From a bacterium (GTDB lineage: Bacteria > Desulfobacterota > Anaeroferrophillalia > Anaeroferrophillales > Tharpellaceae): a stretch of DNA of 13,735 nucleotides. The stretch spans positions 1 to 13,735 of the forward strand of contig JAOZKP010000003.1 of assembly GCA_029935295.1 (NCBI GenBank), in the 5' to 3' direction. The stretch's first letter is position 1, and each line of letters begins with the position of its first letter. This document shows, in pieces, positions 1 through 6,999 of this stretch. A program made the translations under genes and the position numbers. The notes beneath the pieces were generated by a model. It searched no databases, was not told the origin of the DNA, and saw only the letters and a program-made list of their open reading frames with translations.

Positions 1-2009
1 GTTGCAACCTTGGCCATACCGATGGTCTCAAAAATATTCTGATAGTAGGTCTGCATATTCAAACCGCTGGCAATGGTACCGTCGGGAATACCTTCAGTTG
101 TCCGAATCATCAGCTCTTTAACCCCGCCGCCTGCCGGAATAACCCCGACTCCAACTTCAACCAGGCCCATGTAGGTCTCGCCTGCGGCGAGGCAGTAGTC
201 GCCGTGCATCGAAATCTCGCAGCCGCCGCCCAAAGCCATCCCGGCCGGAGCCACAACCACCGGTTTTTCAAGATATTTCAGGCGCATATTGCAGTCCTGA
301 AAACCTTTAATCATCGCATCAAGGATATCCCAGTCGCCTTTCTGAATCGTGACAAATACTTCAAAGAGATTGGCGCCGACGGAAAAATTAGCGCCGTGAT
401 TGGCAACTACCAACCCCTTGAAATCTTTTTCAACCAAATCACAAGCCTGATTCAACATGCCGACGACATTGGCATCAATTGAATTCATTTTGGTAGAAAA
501 TTCAACACAGGCAATCCCGTCACCAAGATCAATCAGCGCCGCGCCTTCATTCTCGACAACAATTCCACCTTTGGATTTCAGTGAAGGGAGCAGGACAATC
601 TTGGGATTTACGGCAATCTTCTCATATTTTTGACCGGCAAAGTCAAATACATAGAGGCCGTCTTCCCGTTTTTCATAGAAACTCTTAAATCCTGCTTTCA
701 GCATCGCGTTCAGAGCTTTCGGGAGCTTCATCTTCAAAGATTTAAAGACCGGCAGAGTCGCTTCAATTCCGATTGCATCCCAGAGCTCAAACGGGCCGAG
801 TTTGTGGTTGTAACCCCATTTCATCGCATTATCAATCGCATCAATCCGGTCGCTGATTTCAGGAATCCGGTTGGCGGCATAGAGAAAGTTATTGCAGAGA
901 TAGGCTCTGACCACATCACCAACTTTTCCCGGGCTGGCAAACAAAAACTTAAGACTTGCCTTAAAGCCACCCGGAGTTTTCCGCGCCTCTTTCAAGACAT
1001 CGAAACGGGGCTTCTGAAAAGCAACATACTCACCGGTATTGTAATCGAGCACAAGTTTAACTCTTTTACCACTCTCATCTTTAGTTTTTTTGTAGAACCC
1101 CTGGCGGGTTTTATTGCCAAGACGACCATCTTTGACCATTTTGACCATGAAATCCGGGGCATTGAAGATATCCCGTTTTTCATCATCGACTGCTGCCTCA
1201 AAAAGATGCTGCATAACATGCATGCCCGTATCAAGACCGACCAGATCCATGGTACCACAAATGGCCGAACCGGGACGCCCTAAAGCTTTACCGATAATTG
1301 CATCGAGCTCGGAAATGGTTAGCCCTTTCTCAAGCATGATCGTCATCGCGTTGGCGATATCGAAAACCCCGATCCGGTTGGCAATAAAATTGGGTACGTC
1401 ATTACAGACAACAATCCCTTTACCCAGTACATTTTCACAGAAATCACTGACAAAATCGATTACTTCAGGAGTGGTTTTCGGTCCCGGAATAATTTCCAGC
1501 AGTTTCATGTAGCGCGGCGGATTGAAGAAATGAGTTCCTAAAAAACGCTCCTTAACTGCAGCCGAAAGTTTGTCGCCGACTTCATTGATCGGCAGCCCCG
1601 AAGTATTTGATGAAAGAATACAGTTGGAATTAATAATTTTTTCAACCTTAGCCAGCAGAGACTGTTTGATTTCAAGATTTTCAACTACAACCTCAATTAC
1701 CCAGTCAACCCCGGCAAGTTTTTCAAGATCATCATCAAAGTTGCCGGTTTTTACAAGTTTAGCCACTTGTTTAGAATAAAATGAAGCCGGTTTCGACTTA
1801 ATCGCTCCCTTCAAGCCCCTTTCGGCAAAACTGTTACGCCAGGCCGGGCTCTCTTTGGTCAAACCTTTGGCTTCATCCGCAGGCTTCAGTTCAAAAGGAA
1901 CAATGTCAAGCAATAAAGTTTCAATCCCGGCATTTGCGAGATGGGCTGCGATCGTTGCCCCCATCACTCCGGCTCCAAGAACCGCCGCCTTCTTAATCTG
2001 GTATGTCAT
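1..2009 (-). CDS. 3-hydroxyacyl-CoA dehydrogenase / enoyl-CoA hydratase fusion (FadN-type), 3' end cut by window edge
   Basis: Cytoplasmic beta-oxidation enzyme carrying out hydration of enoyl-CoA and NAD-dependent oxidation of 3-hydroxyacyl-CoA. 669 codons are visible and no stop is reached; FadN-type proteins are near 790 residues, so roughly 120 C-terminal residues are missing. The order is dehydrogenase first, hydratase second, opposite to E. coli FadB. Seen in the translation: Rossmann motif GAGVMG at residues 12-17; the dehydrogenase motif THFFNPP with His160 and LLEIIPG with Glu172 as the likely catalytic pair; a C-terminal dehydrogenase domain to about 420; then a crotonase domain with oxyanion-hole stretch NFSVGANL (541-548), ALGGGCE (Glu598) and LVEVGVG (Glu618), the two expected acid residues. 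The start is supported by AAGGAGA about 8 nt upstream. It lies 59 bp downstream of the acyl-CoA dehydrogenase gene, probably on the same transcript. A thiolase gene may follow beyond the edge (inference). Confidence 0.93.
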   Translation of the reverse strand, partial: MTYQIKKAAVLGAGVMGATIAAHLANAGIETLLLDIVPFELKPADEAKGLTKESPAWRNSFAERGLKGAIKSKPASFYSKQVAKLVKTGNFDDDLEKLAGVDWVIEVVVENLEIKQSLLAKVEKIINSNCILSSNTSGLPINEVGDKLSAAVKERFLGTHFFNPPRYMKLLEIIPGPKTTPEVIDFVSDFCENVLGKGIVVCNDVPNFIANRIGVFDIANAMTIMLEKGLTISELDAIIGKALGRPGSAICGTMDLVGLDTGMHVMQHLFEAAVDDEKRDIFNAPDFMVKMVKDGRLGNKTRQGFYKKTKDESGKRVKLVLDYNTGEYVAFQKPRFDVLKEARKTPGGFKASLKFLFASPGKVGDVVRAYLCNNFLYAANRIPEISDRIDAIDNAMKWGYNHKLGPFELWDAIGIEATLPVFKSLKMKLPKALNAMLKAGFKSFYEKREDGLYVFDFAGQKYEKIAVNPKIVLLPSLKSKGGIVVENEGAALIDLGDGIACVEFSTKMNSIDANVVGMLNQACDLVEKDFKGLVVANHGANFSVGANLFEVFVTIQKGDWDILDAMIKGFQDCNMRLKYLEKPVVVAPAGMALGGGCEISMHGDYCLAAGETYMGLVEVGVGVIPAGGGVKELMIRTTEGIPDGTIASGLNMQTYYQNIFETIGMAKVA

Positions 2010-2068
2010 GGATCTAGTCTCCTTAAATTCAGGTTGAAAATATTAATTACAATATCCTTTCTGTTGCT

Positions 2069-3928
2069 TTATCCGAATGATGCATCCAGCATCTCAACCG
2101 GGGTACGGTCGCCGGAGAGAATGCCGAGGCAACGGCCTTTTACGGTCGGCAGAACAGTTGTTGCAAAATATCGGGCTGAAGCAATTTTCCCTTCATAAAA
2201 GGCAGCTTCAGCATTGTCGCGGGCAAAGGCCCGTTGATCCGGCTGTGTTTCTGCACCATTTTCGGCATAGATTTTATTTACGGCACTCTTTGCAACCTGA
2301 GCTGCCTGCAGCAGCTGCCAGCCAATCAGAAGATCGCCGAAAACATCAAGAAAAGGACGAGCATTCAAAATCGGCAGAATCATTCCGGCACCTTGAGCCC
2401 AATCTTTAAACTGTAAAGTTAACCCACCAACCGCTTCTACAGCCTTGCCGAGAGAGCCTCCCAGCATCGCAAATTCAGAATCGGAAGCAAGTATTGCCGC
2501 AGTTGTACCGATCTCTTCAAAAAGTAATTTAACACTGGCACCGCGATTTTGCGCCAGCTTACGACCAACCAGATCAAGTGACTGAATTCCGTTAGTGCCT
2601 TCATAAATGGTTGTAATCTTGGTATCGCGCAGATATTGTTCCACCGGATACTCGGAACAGTAACCATAACCGCCATAAATGTCGATTGCATAAGAACAAA
2701 CTTCCATCGCCCTATCAGTAGAAAAGGCTTTACAGATAGGAGTTAAAAGTTCAACCACGCCCTTCCATTTTTTGGCTTCAGCTTTTTCCGTGGCGGTTTC
2801 AGCAAGATCAAAGGCATAAGCAACATAATAAGTTAATGCCCGAATGCCCTCGGTGTAGGCTTTCATCCATAACAAAGTCCGGCGAATATCGGGATGTTCG
2901 ATAATAGTAACAGCTTTAGCATCCGGATTGGCCATATCCCAGATTGCCCGACTCTGAATCCGTTCCCGGGCATAATCGCGAGCATGTTCATAGGCAGCCG
3001 AAGCCAGACCCTGCCCCTGCATGCCAACTTCAAGCCGGGCTTCATTCATCATATGAAACATAATCGCCATGCCCTGGCGCTCTTTACCCAGAAGTTCTCC
3101 GACACAACGATCCTCTTCACCAAAATTCAGCGTACAGGTAGCCGAACCTTTAATTCCCATTTTATGTTCGATATTACCGGTAATAACATCATTATTATCA
3201 CCCAAAGAGCCGTCATCATTAACTTTAAATTTGGGAACAATAAAGATGGAGATACCATCAGTTCCCGCAGGGTCACCTTCTATTCGGGCGAGAACCGCAT
3301 GAATATTGTTCGGGGTCAAATCATGATCACCGCTGGAGATAAACATTTTTGTTCCGGTAATCAGGTAAGTACCATCTTCCTGTTTTACAGCTTTAGTTCG
3401 CAAAGCTCCAACATCACTGCCGGCACCCGGTTCAGTCAACCCCATGGTGCCGCCAAATTCGCCGGAATACATCTTGAACATATATTTCTGTTTCTGTTCT
3501 TCGGTACCAAACTGTTCAATCAGACCCGCGGCTCCGCAAGTAAGCCCGGGATACATCATCAGTGGGAAATTGGCAGCGTTAAAAAGTTCAGCACAGGCGG
3601 AAAACAGGGTCAACGGCATATCCTGGCCGCCGACCTCAGGACTTCTGGATGCACAATTCCAACCCGCTTCACAAATCTTTTTGTAGGCGTCATGAAAACA
3701 GGCCGGCACTTTGACTCTGCCGTCAGCAAAAGTACAACCCTCCTGATCTCCTTCAGCATAGGTCGGTTCCATAACATTCACCGCTAACTTTTCCGCTTCA
3801 CCCAACATCATGTTGACATCATCAGCTGTATACTCGCCAAACTTTTCCGACTTAAAAAGCTCCTCGATTTTAAGCTGTTCAAAAAGAACAAATTTCTGAT
3901 CTCTGACATTAACTAATCCGTTTCCCAT
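2069..3928 (-). CDS. acyl-CoA dehydrogenase with C-terminal extension domain
   Basis: FAD-dependent enzyme of the first beta-oxidation step, acyl-CoA to trans-2-enoyl-CoA, passing electrons to an ETF that is not encoded here. The 619 residues exceed the 380-400 of short and medium-chain enzymes; the extra part, about 470-610, fits the acyl-CoA dehydrogenase C-terminal domain seen in 600-residue bacterial members. Visible motifs are the FAD/substrate signature around GLTEPGAGSD (163-172), ITGTKMFIS (190-198), and the second signature IYGGYGY to IYEGTNGIQ (417-449), in which Glu443 is the expected catalytic base. The start is supported by a GGGAG ribosome-binding site about 8 nt upstream. A FadR-like operator lies 74-91 bp upstream of the start codon. 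The chain-length preference cannot be read from the sequence, but pairing with a long-chain acyl-CoA synthetase suggests long-chain substrates. Confidence 0.95.
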   Translation of the reverse strand: MGNGLVNVRDQKFVLFEQLKIEELFKSEKFGEYTADDVNMMLGEAEKLAVNVMEPTYAEGDQEGCTFADGRVKVPACFHDAYKKICEAGWNCASRSPEVGGQDMPLTLFSACAELFNAANFPLMMYPGLTCGAAGLIEQFGTEEQKQKYMFKMYSGEFGGTMGLTEPGAGSDVGALRTKAVKQEDGTYLITGTKMFISSGDHDLTPNNIHAVLARIEGDPAGTDGISIFIVPKFKVNDDGSLGDNNDVITGNIEHKMGIKGSATCTLNFGEEDRCVGELLGKERQGMAIMFHMMNEARLEVGMQGQGLASAAYEHARDYARERIQSRAIWDMANPDAKAVTIIEHPDIRRTLLWMKAYTEGIRALTYYVAYAFDLAETATEKAEAKKWKGVVELLTPICKAFSTDRAMEVCSYAIDIYGGYGYCSEYPVEQYLRDTKITTIYEGTNGIQSLDLVGRKLAQNRGASVKLLFEEIGTTAAILASDSEFAMLGGSLGKAVEAVGGLTLQFKDWAQGAGMILPILNARPFLDVFGDLLIGWQLLQAAQVAKSAVNKIYAENGAETQPDQRAFARDNAEAAFYEGKIASARYFATTVLPTVKGRCLGILSGDRTPVEMLDASFG

Positions 3929-3998
3929 GATTTTTCTCCCTCAGTTCAAGTTTAGAATTTTAGAAATCACATCAACTAAAAAATATATTTATATAGAT

Positions 3999-4022
3999 AA
4001 ATGACTGAATACTCACTCATTT
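3999..4022 (-). promoter_or_regulatory. FadR-type TetR operator upstream of acyl-CoA dehydrogenase
   Basis: The core TGACTGAATACTCACTCA at 4002-4019 has 7-bp arms around a 4-bp centre and continues as an imperfect palindrome (20 of 24 positions symmetrical) over 3999-4022. From memory, the Bacillus FadR (YsiA) box is TGAATGANTANTCATTCA; this site matches it except at one symmetrical position in each arm. On the minus strand a possible -10 element, TATAAA, lies just downstream at 3993-3988, and the -35 region would fall inside the palindrome but is weak. Repressor binding here would block transcription of the dehydrogenase and fusion genes. That the TetR protein encoded at 4044-4703 binds it is inference. 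Confidence 0.7.
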
Positions 4023-4043
4023 ACGAAATAAAAAAAAGGCCAG

Positions 4044-4703
4044 CTATCTATTTTCAAGGTCAACCACCAATGCTCGACCTAAAATATAGAGAACATCATC
4101 GATACGCTCGGTTACATCATATTGGCGGCGGCTTAAAACCCAGCAACTGATCACCTCATCAAAACAGCCAAAGATAAGTTTGCGGGCAATATTGGCATTT
4201 ATCGCGCTGTCAATAACTCCTTCCTTTTGCCCTTTCAGAACAAAACCTTCAATTAAACCATAGAATTTCTTCAAAGGAGCGGCAATTCCAATACGAATAT
4301 TAGAACTTGACTGACGCAGCTGAATCTGGAGGAAATTGGCCAAAACCCGGTCATTACCCAATGTGGTCATATGATAACGGACTAAAACCTCAATTTTCTC
4401 CCATGAATTTGTGCAATCTTCAGTTAATTCTTCTATATCAGTAATCAGTCGGTTAATTTTCTCCTGAAAAACCGAGATCAAGACCTCCTCTTTATTGGCA
4501 AAATATAGATAGATGGTCCCATCAGCAACATTGGCCTTGCGAGCGATCTTTGAAACCGGACAATCGTGGTACCCGTATTCAGAAAACGCTGCCAGAGCAG
4601 CTTCGACAATGGCCAGATATTTGGCCCGTTTGCGGGGATCATTCGGAATTCCTTTAGGTTCCGAAAAATCATCTTTTTGCAGTCTAGTTCTCATAAAGTG
4701 CAT
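4044..4703 (-). CDS. TetR/AcrR-family transcriptional regulator, FadR (YsiA)-like
   Basis: Probable acyl-CoA-responsive repressor of the surrounding fatty-acid genes. The N-terminal DNA-binding domain is clear: an AIVEAALAAFSEYGY helix, then SKIARKANVADGTIYLYF, the helix-turn-helix with its usual GTIYxYF end, followed by KEEVL. The rest is helical and resembles the TetR_C_4 ligand domain of the Bacillus FadR group. The start is uncertain. ATG at 4703 lies 4 nt after an AGGAG, and ATG at 4694 lies 13 nt after it and overlaps the stop of the upstream acyl-CoA synthetase gene as ATGAGAACTAG. Either way the two genes overlap by 11-20 bp and are probably translationally coupled. A reading from 4733 is open but has no Shine-Dalgarno sequence. 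Because it shares the synthetase transcript, whose promoter carries an operator, it is probably autoregulated (inference). Confidence 0.9.
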   Translation of the reverse strand: MHFMRTRLQKDDFSEPKGIPNDPRKRAKYLAIVEAALAAFSEYGYHDCPVSKIARKANVADGTIYLYFANKEEVLISVFQEKINRLITDIEELTEDCTNSWEKIEVLVRYHMTTLGNDRVLANFLQIQLRQSSSNIRIGIAAPLKKFYGLIEGFVLKGQKEGVIDSAINANIARKLIFGCFDEVISCWVLSRRQYDVTERIDDVLYILGRALVVDLENR

Positions 4704-6483
4704 CAAGCTCCTGCTTATACTTTGCCGTAACAATCTTGCGTTTAAGTTTCAAAGTTGGGGTCACTTCGTTGTTATCCATTGAAAATTCACTATTCAGAAT
4801 AACGAATTTTTTAACCTGCTCGTAACCGGGAATATTATTTTCCTGCTGCACCTTATCGATCCGGCGGCCGATCATCGCCCGGATTTCAGGATTCTCCATT
4901 AAACCCTTAACATCGGTAAAAAGAATGTCATTTTTCAGTGCATACTCTTCCACTCTTTCAAAATCAGGCACCAGGAGAGCCGAAATAAACTTCATCCGAT
5001 CACCGTAGAGCATTGCTTCAGAAATATATTTATCCATTTTGAGCAGGTTTTCAAGATGCTGCGGCGCAATATTTTTGCCGCCAGCGGTCACAATCAGATC
5101 TTTTTTACGATCAGTGATTTTAAGAAAATTATCACTGTCGAGTTCACCAACATCACCGGTGTAAAACCAGTCATCAACAAAGGCTTCAGCTGTAGCCTCA
5201 GGATTATTATAGTATCCCAGAGCGATATTCGGACCTTTGGCCAGGATTTCACCATCTTCAGCAATTTTTATTTCAACCCCTTCAAGCACTGGTCCGACCG
5301 TGCCGAATTTCATGTGATCGTAATAATTAACGGCTAATACCGGTGCGGTTTCAGTCAAACCGTAGCCCTCGAAAATTGGGTAACCGGTTCCATAGAAAAA
5401 TTCGGCCACCTTCTGCGGCAAAGGCGCCCCGCCAGAGATAAAGAAACGCAACTTGCCACCCAGCTTATCACCAAGTTTTCCGAAAACGAGTTTGCTGGCG
5501 AGACTATGCTGCCACTTTAAGAATCCGGAGGGCTGCTGCCCTTCCCGTTCACAGGCTGAAATCTTTTCTGCGAGACCAAAAGCCCAGAATGCCAGACGTT
5601 TTTTGAGTCCACTAGTCTGCTGGGCGCCATCAAAAATCCGATCATAGATCTTTTCAAAGAGACGCGGCACGCTGATCATAATCGTAGGATGAACTTCGGT
5701 CATATTCTGAGACACCTGATCAATAGATTCAGCATAGGCAATCACAGAACCATTATAGATCGGCATATAATATCCCGACATCCGCTCAAGTACATGACTT
5801 AGTGGCAGATGCGAAAGAAAGGTATCTGTAGAATCAACCCGCACACATTTACTACACGCCTCAACATTGCTGATAAAGTTGTTGTGGGTCAGCATCACCC
5901 CTTTCGGGTCGCCGGTTGTACCTGAGGTATAGATCAGAGTGGCCAGGTCATTTGCATCAATATTCTGCCAGATTGCCTCCAGCCGTTCTGCGTTTCCAGA
6001 CAGCCACTGACGTCCGGCCGCCATCAACTGACTGAGCAACATTACCTTTTCATGTTTCAGTAAATCCGCAGGAATTTTCTCATCAAAGACAAAAATTTTC
6101 TTGAGGCCAGGACAATCATCAATAATTGCAATCCCTTTTTCAAGCTGTTCGGCTGAGGAAACAAACATAAAAACTGCGCCTGAGTCCTTGACAATATACT
6201 CAACTTGCCGCGCAAGATTGGTTGGATAAACCGGCGAATCGGCACAGGCACAAGCTAAAATCGCCAAATCGGCAAACGCCCACTCCGGACGATTCTCAGA
6301 AAGCAAAGCTACCTTTTTTCCGGCTTGCAGACCTTCCGCTAAGAGCCCACCGGCAATCTCCTCAACCTGAGTTGCCCATTTACTCCAGCTGATCTGAACA
6401 TACTTACCATCACGCTTAACCAGCATTCCCGGTCGGTCTTTAAGTCGACGAGCCTGCTCAAAAAAGATCTGTACCAGATTCAT
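4684..6483 (-). CDS. long-chain acyl-CoA synthetase (AMP-forming, FadD15-like)
   Basis: Activates fatty acids to acyl-CoA with ATP and CoA at the cytoplasmic face of the membrane, feeding the beta-oxidation enzymes encoded downstream. The 599-residue length is normal for the FadD15-like long-chain group. Motifs in order: ATP/AMP-binding P-loop LIYTSGTTGDPKG (183-195); LPLSHVLER (226-234), typical of this group; GYGLTETAP (373-381); YTGD (441-444), whose Asp normally binds the AMP ribose; the hinge region ITDRKKDLIVTAGGKNIAP (456-474); and a C-terminal TPTLKLKR (575-582), where the conserved lysine of the family is expected. The start ATG is preceded by AGGAG with 6-nt spacing. A sigma-70 promoter and a FadR-like operator lie within 110 bp upstream. 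The gene overlaps the TetR regulator at its 3' end. Substrate chain length is inferred from family only. Confidence 0.95.
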   Translation of the reverse strand: MNLVQIFFEQARRLKDRPGMLVKRDGKYVQISWSKWATQVEEIAGGLLAEGLQAGKKVALLSENRPEWAFADLAILACACADSPVYPTNLARQVEYIVKDSGAVFMFVSSAEQLEKGIAIIDDCPGLKKIFVFDEKIPADLLKHEKVMLLSQLMAAGRQWLSGNAERLEAIWQNIDANDLATLIYTSGTTGDPKGVMLTHNNFISNVEACSKCVRVDSTDTFLSHLPLSHVLERMSGYYMPIYNGSVIAYAESIDQVSQNMTEVHPTIMISVPRLFEKIYDRIFDGAQQTSGLKKRLAFWAFGLAEKISACEREGQQPSGFLKWQHSLASKLVFGKLGDKLGGKLRFFISGGAPLPQKVAEFFYGTGYPIFEGYGLTETAPVLAVNYYDHMKFGTVGPVLEGVEIKIAEDGEILAKGPNIALGYYNNPEATAEAFVDDWFYTGDVGELDSDNFLKITDRKKDLIVTAGGKNIAPQHLENLLKMDKYISEAMLYGDRMKFISALLVPDFERVEEYALKNDILFTDVKGLMENPEIRAMIGRRIDKVQQENNIPGYEQVKKFVILNSEFSMDNNEVTPTLKLKRKIVTAKYKQELDALYEN

Positions 6484-6535
6484 TCTTTACTCCTGAAAAA
6501 ATTTATTCAAGACAACATCAATAAAAAATTAAAAA

Positions 6536-6553
6536 TGAATGAAGCCTCATTCT
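6536..6553 (-). promoter_or_regulatory. FadR-type TetR operator upstream of acyl-CoA synthetase
   Basis: TGAATGAAGCCTCATTCT has 7-bp arms with one mismatch and a 4-bp centre, the same architecture as the site at 4002-4019 and as the Bacillus FadR box. Symmetry extends outward into flanking A and T runs. It lies immediately downstream of the predicted -10 box and covers the expected transcription start near 6552, a classical repression position. Binding by the TetR protein encoded at 4044-4703 is inferred. Confidence 0.72.
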
Positions 6554-6558
6554 TTTTA

Positions 6559-6587
6559 TTAATAACCAAGAAAAAACTAATTGTCAA
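6559..6587 (-). promoter_or_regulatory. sigma-70 promoter of the acyl-CoA synthetase-tetR transcript
   Basis: Read on the minus strand: a perfect -35 TTGACA at 6587-6582, a 17-nt spacer, and -10 TATTAA at 6564-6559. The predicted start is near 6552, about 70 nt before the start codon at 6483. The operator directly after the -10 box supports the assignment. Confidence 0.75.
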
Positions 6588-6690
6588 TAGTAAAAATGAT
6601 ATTTTATAAAAAATTAAATCAAAAAAGATTCAAGCCAACAAAATACCCACAAGTCAAGCCTGACCCCATCCAGACCGTATTGACTCGATT

Positions 6691-6772
6691 GGGGTAGTTG
6701 CATTATAAATGGCGGCCAAGATGTTCGCGAGCAAAACCACCCCTGACCCGCCATTTATAAAGCTGCGACCCC
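6691..6772. repeat. long imperfect hairpin with 13-bp perfect arms
   Basis: TTATAAATGGCGG at 6703-6715 pairs perfectly with CCGCCATTTATAA at 6748-6760 across a 32-nt loop. The outer flanks GGGGT (6691-6695) and ACCCC (6768-6772) extend it to an imperfect stem of about 25 bp. The loop contains the palindrome TTCGCGA. It is not followed by a T run in either direction, so it is more like a REP-type palindrome than a terminator. Confidence 0.7.
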
Positions 6773-6862
6773 GTTGAAGTGAGCGAAGCAATGGTTGTGG
6801 CGTTCAAAAAATTAGCCAAATTTCAAGGTTGCCAAACATTATCTTGTCAAAAGTAAAGATTT

Positions 6863-6890
6863 GACCGTATCCCATTAACGGAATACGGTC
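6863..6890. repeat. hairpin (10 of 11 bp stem)
   Basis: GACCGTATCCC at 6863-6873 faces GGAATACGGTC at 6880-6890, pairing at 10 of 11 positions around the 6-nt loop ATTAAC. It lies inside the element bounded by the 14-bp inverted repeats. Confidence 0.65.
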
Positions 6891-6909
6891 AGGCGTGAAT
6901 TCTGTTAGT

Positions 6910-6957
6910 TTGCGGCGTCCGCAACCAGGTCGACAACCGGGTCGCGACGACCGGGTC
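6910..6957. repeat. cluster of two small hairpins and a 7-bp direct repeat
   Basis: TTGCGG (6910-6915) and CCGCAA (6919-6924) form a 6-bp stem with a 3-nt loop. GGTCG (6940-6944) and CGACC (6948-6952) form a second small stem. CCGGGTC occurs at 6937-6943 and 6951-6957, the second copy running into the right 14-bp inverted repeat. On the minus strand these would lie 40-90 nt after the cbiZ fusion stop. Confidence 0.5.
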
Positions 6958-6999
6958 AGGCTTGACAAATGGGCGTTAGGTTTTAATAAAGAGAAAAAA

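Larger units (their letters stand above)
6653..6966. repeat. 314-bp element bounded by 14-bp perfect inverted repeats (REP/MITE-like)
   Basis: GTCAAGCCTGACCC at 6653-6666 is repeated as its exact reverse complement GGGTCAGGCTTGAC at 6953-6966. Just outside both ends, CCCA (6646-6649) and TGGG (6970-6973) continue the symmetry after a 3-bp gap. The interior contains no coding potential but several palindromes, and GACCGTAT occurs at 6673-6680, 6863-6870 and inverted at 6883-6890. From memory, GGGGTCAGGCTTGACA-type sequences recur in intergenic DNA of Desulfobacterota, often near REP-associated (Y1) transposases. No target-site duplication is visible, so a mobile origin is only a suggestion. 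Confidence 0.55.
6588..6999. other. 412-bp non-coding structured region between cbiZ fusion gene and fatty-acid promoter
   Basis: No credible gene lies here on either strand. The first 60 bp are AT-rich upstream DNA of the synthetase promoter. From 6653 on, base composition rises in G+C and the DNA is filled with inverted repeats, listed separately. On the minus strand this region directly follows the stop of the BtuF-CbiZ fusion gene, so its first hairpins could also end that transcript, but none is followed by a run of T. Confidence 0.6.

Noticed and set aside
630..1283. Open frame of 217 codons on the plus strand
   Set aside because: Antisense shadow of the well-supported dehydrogenase/hydratase fusion, with low-complexity character and no domain motif.
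2894..3787. Long open frame (297 codons) on the plus strand
   Set aside because: It lies wholly antisense to the acyl-CoA dehydrogenase gene, whose motifs are unmistakable; the plus-strand product has no recognisable family features.
4024..4048. Run of eight T on the minus strand just after the tetR stop, as a possible terminator
   Set aside because: No convincing GC-rich stem precedes the T run; only a weak pairing with wobble bases can be drawn.
6953..6981. GGCTTGAC followed by GGGCGTTAGGT, resembling an integron attC right half
   Set aside because: GTTAGGT fits the GTTRRRY core, but no RYYYAAC partner is present at any usual attC distance, and there is no cassette gene or integrase.
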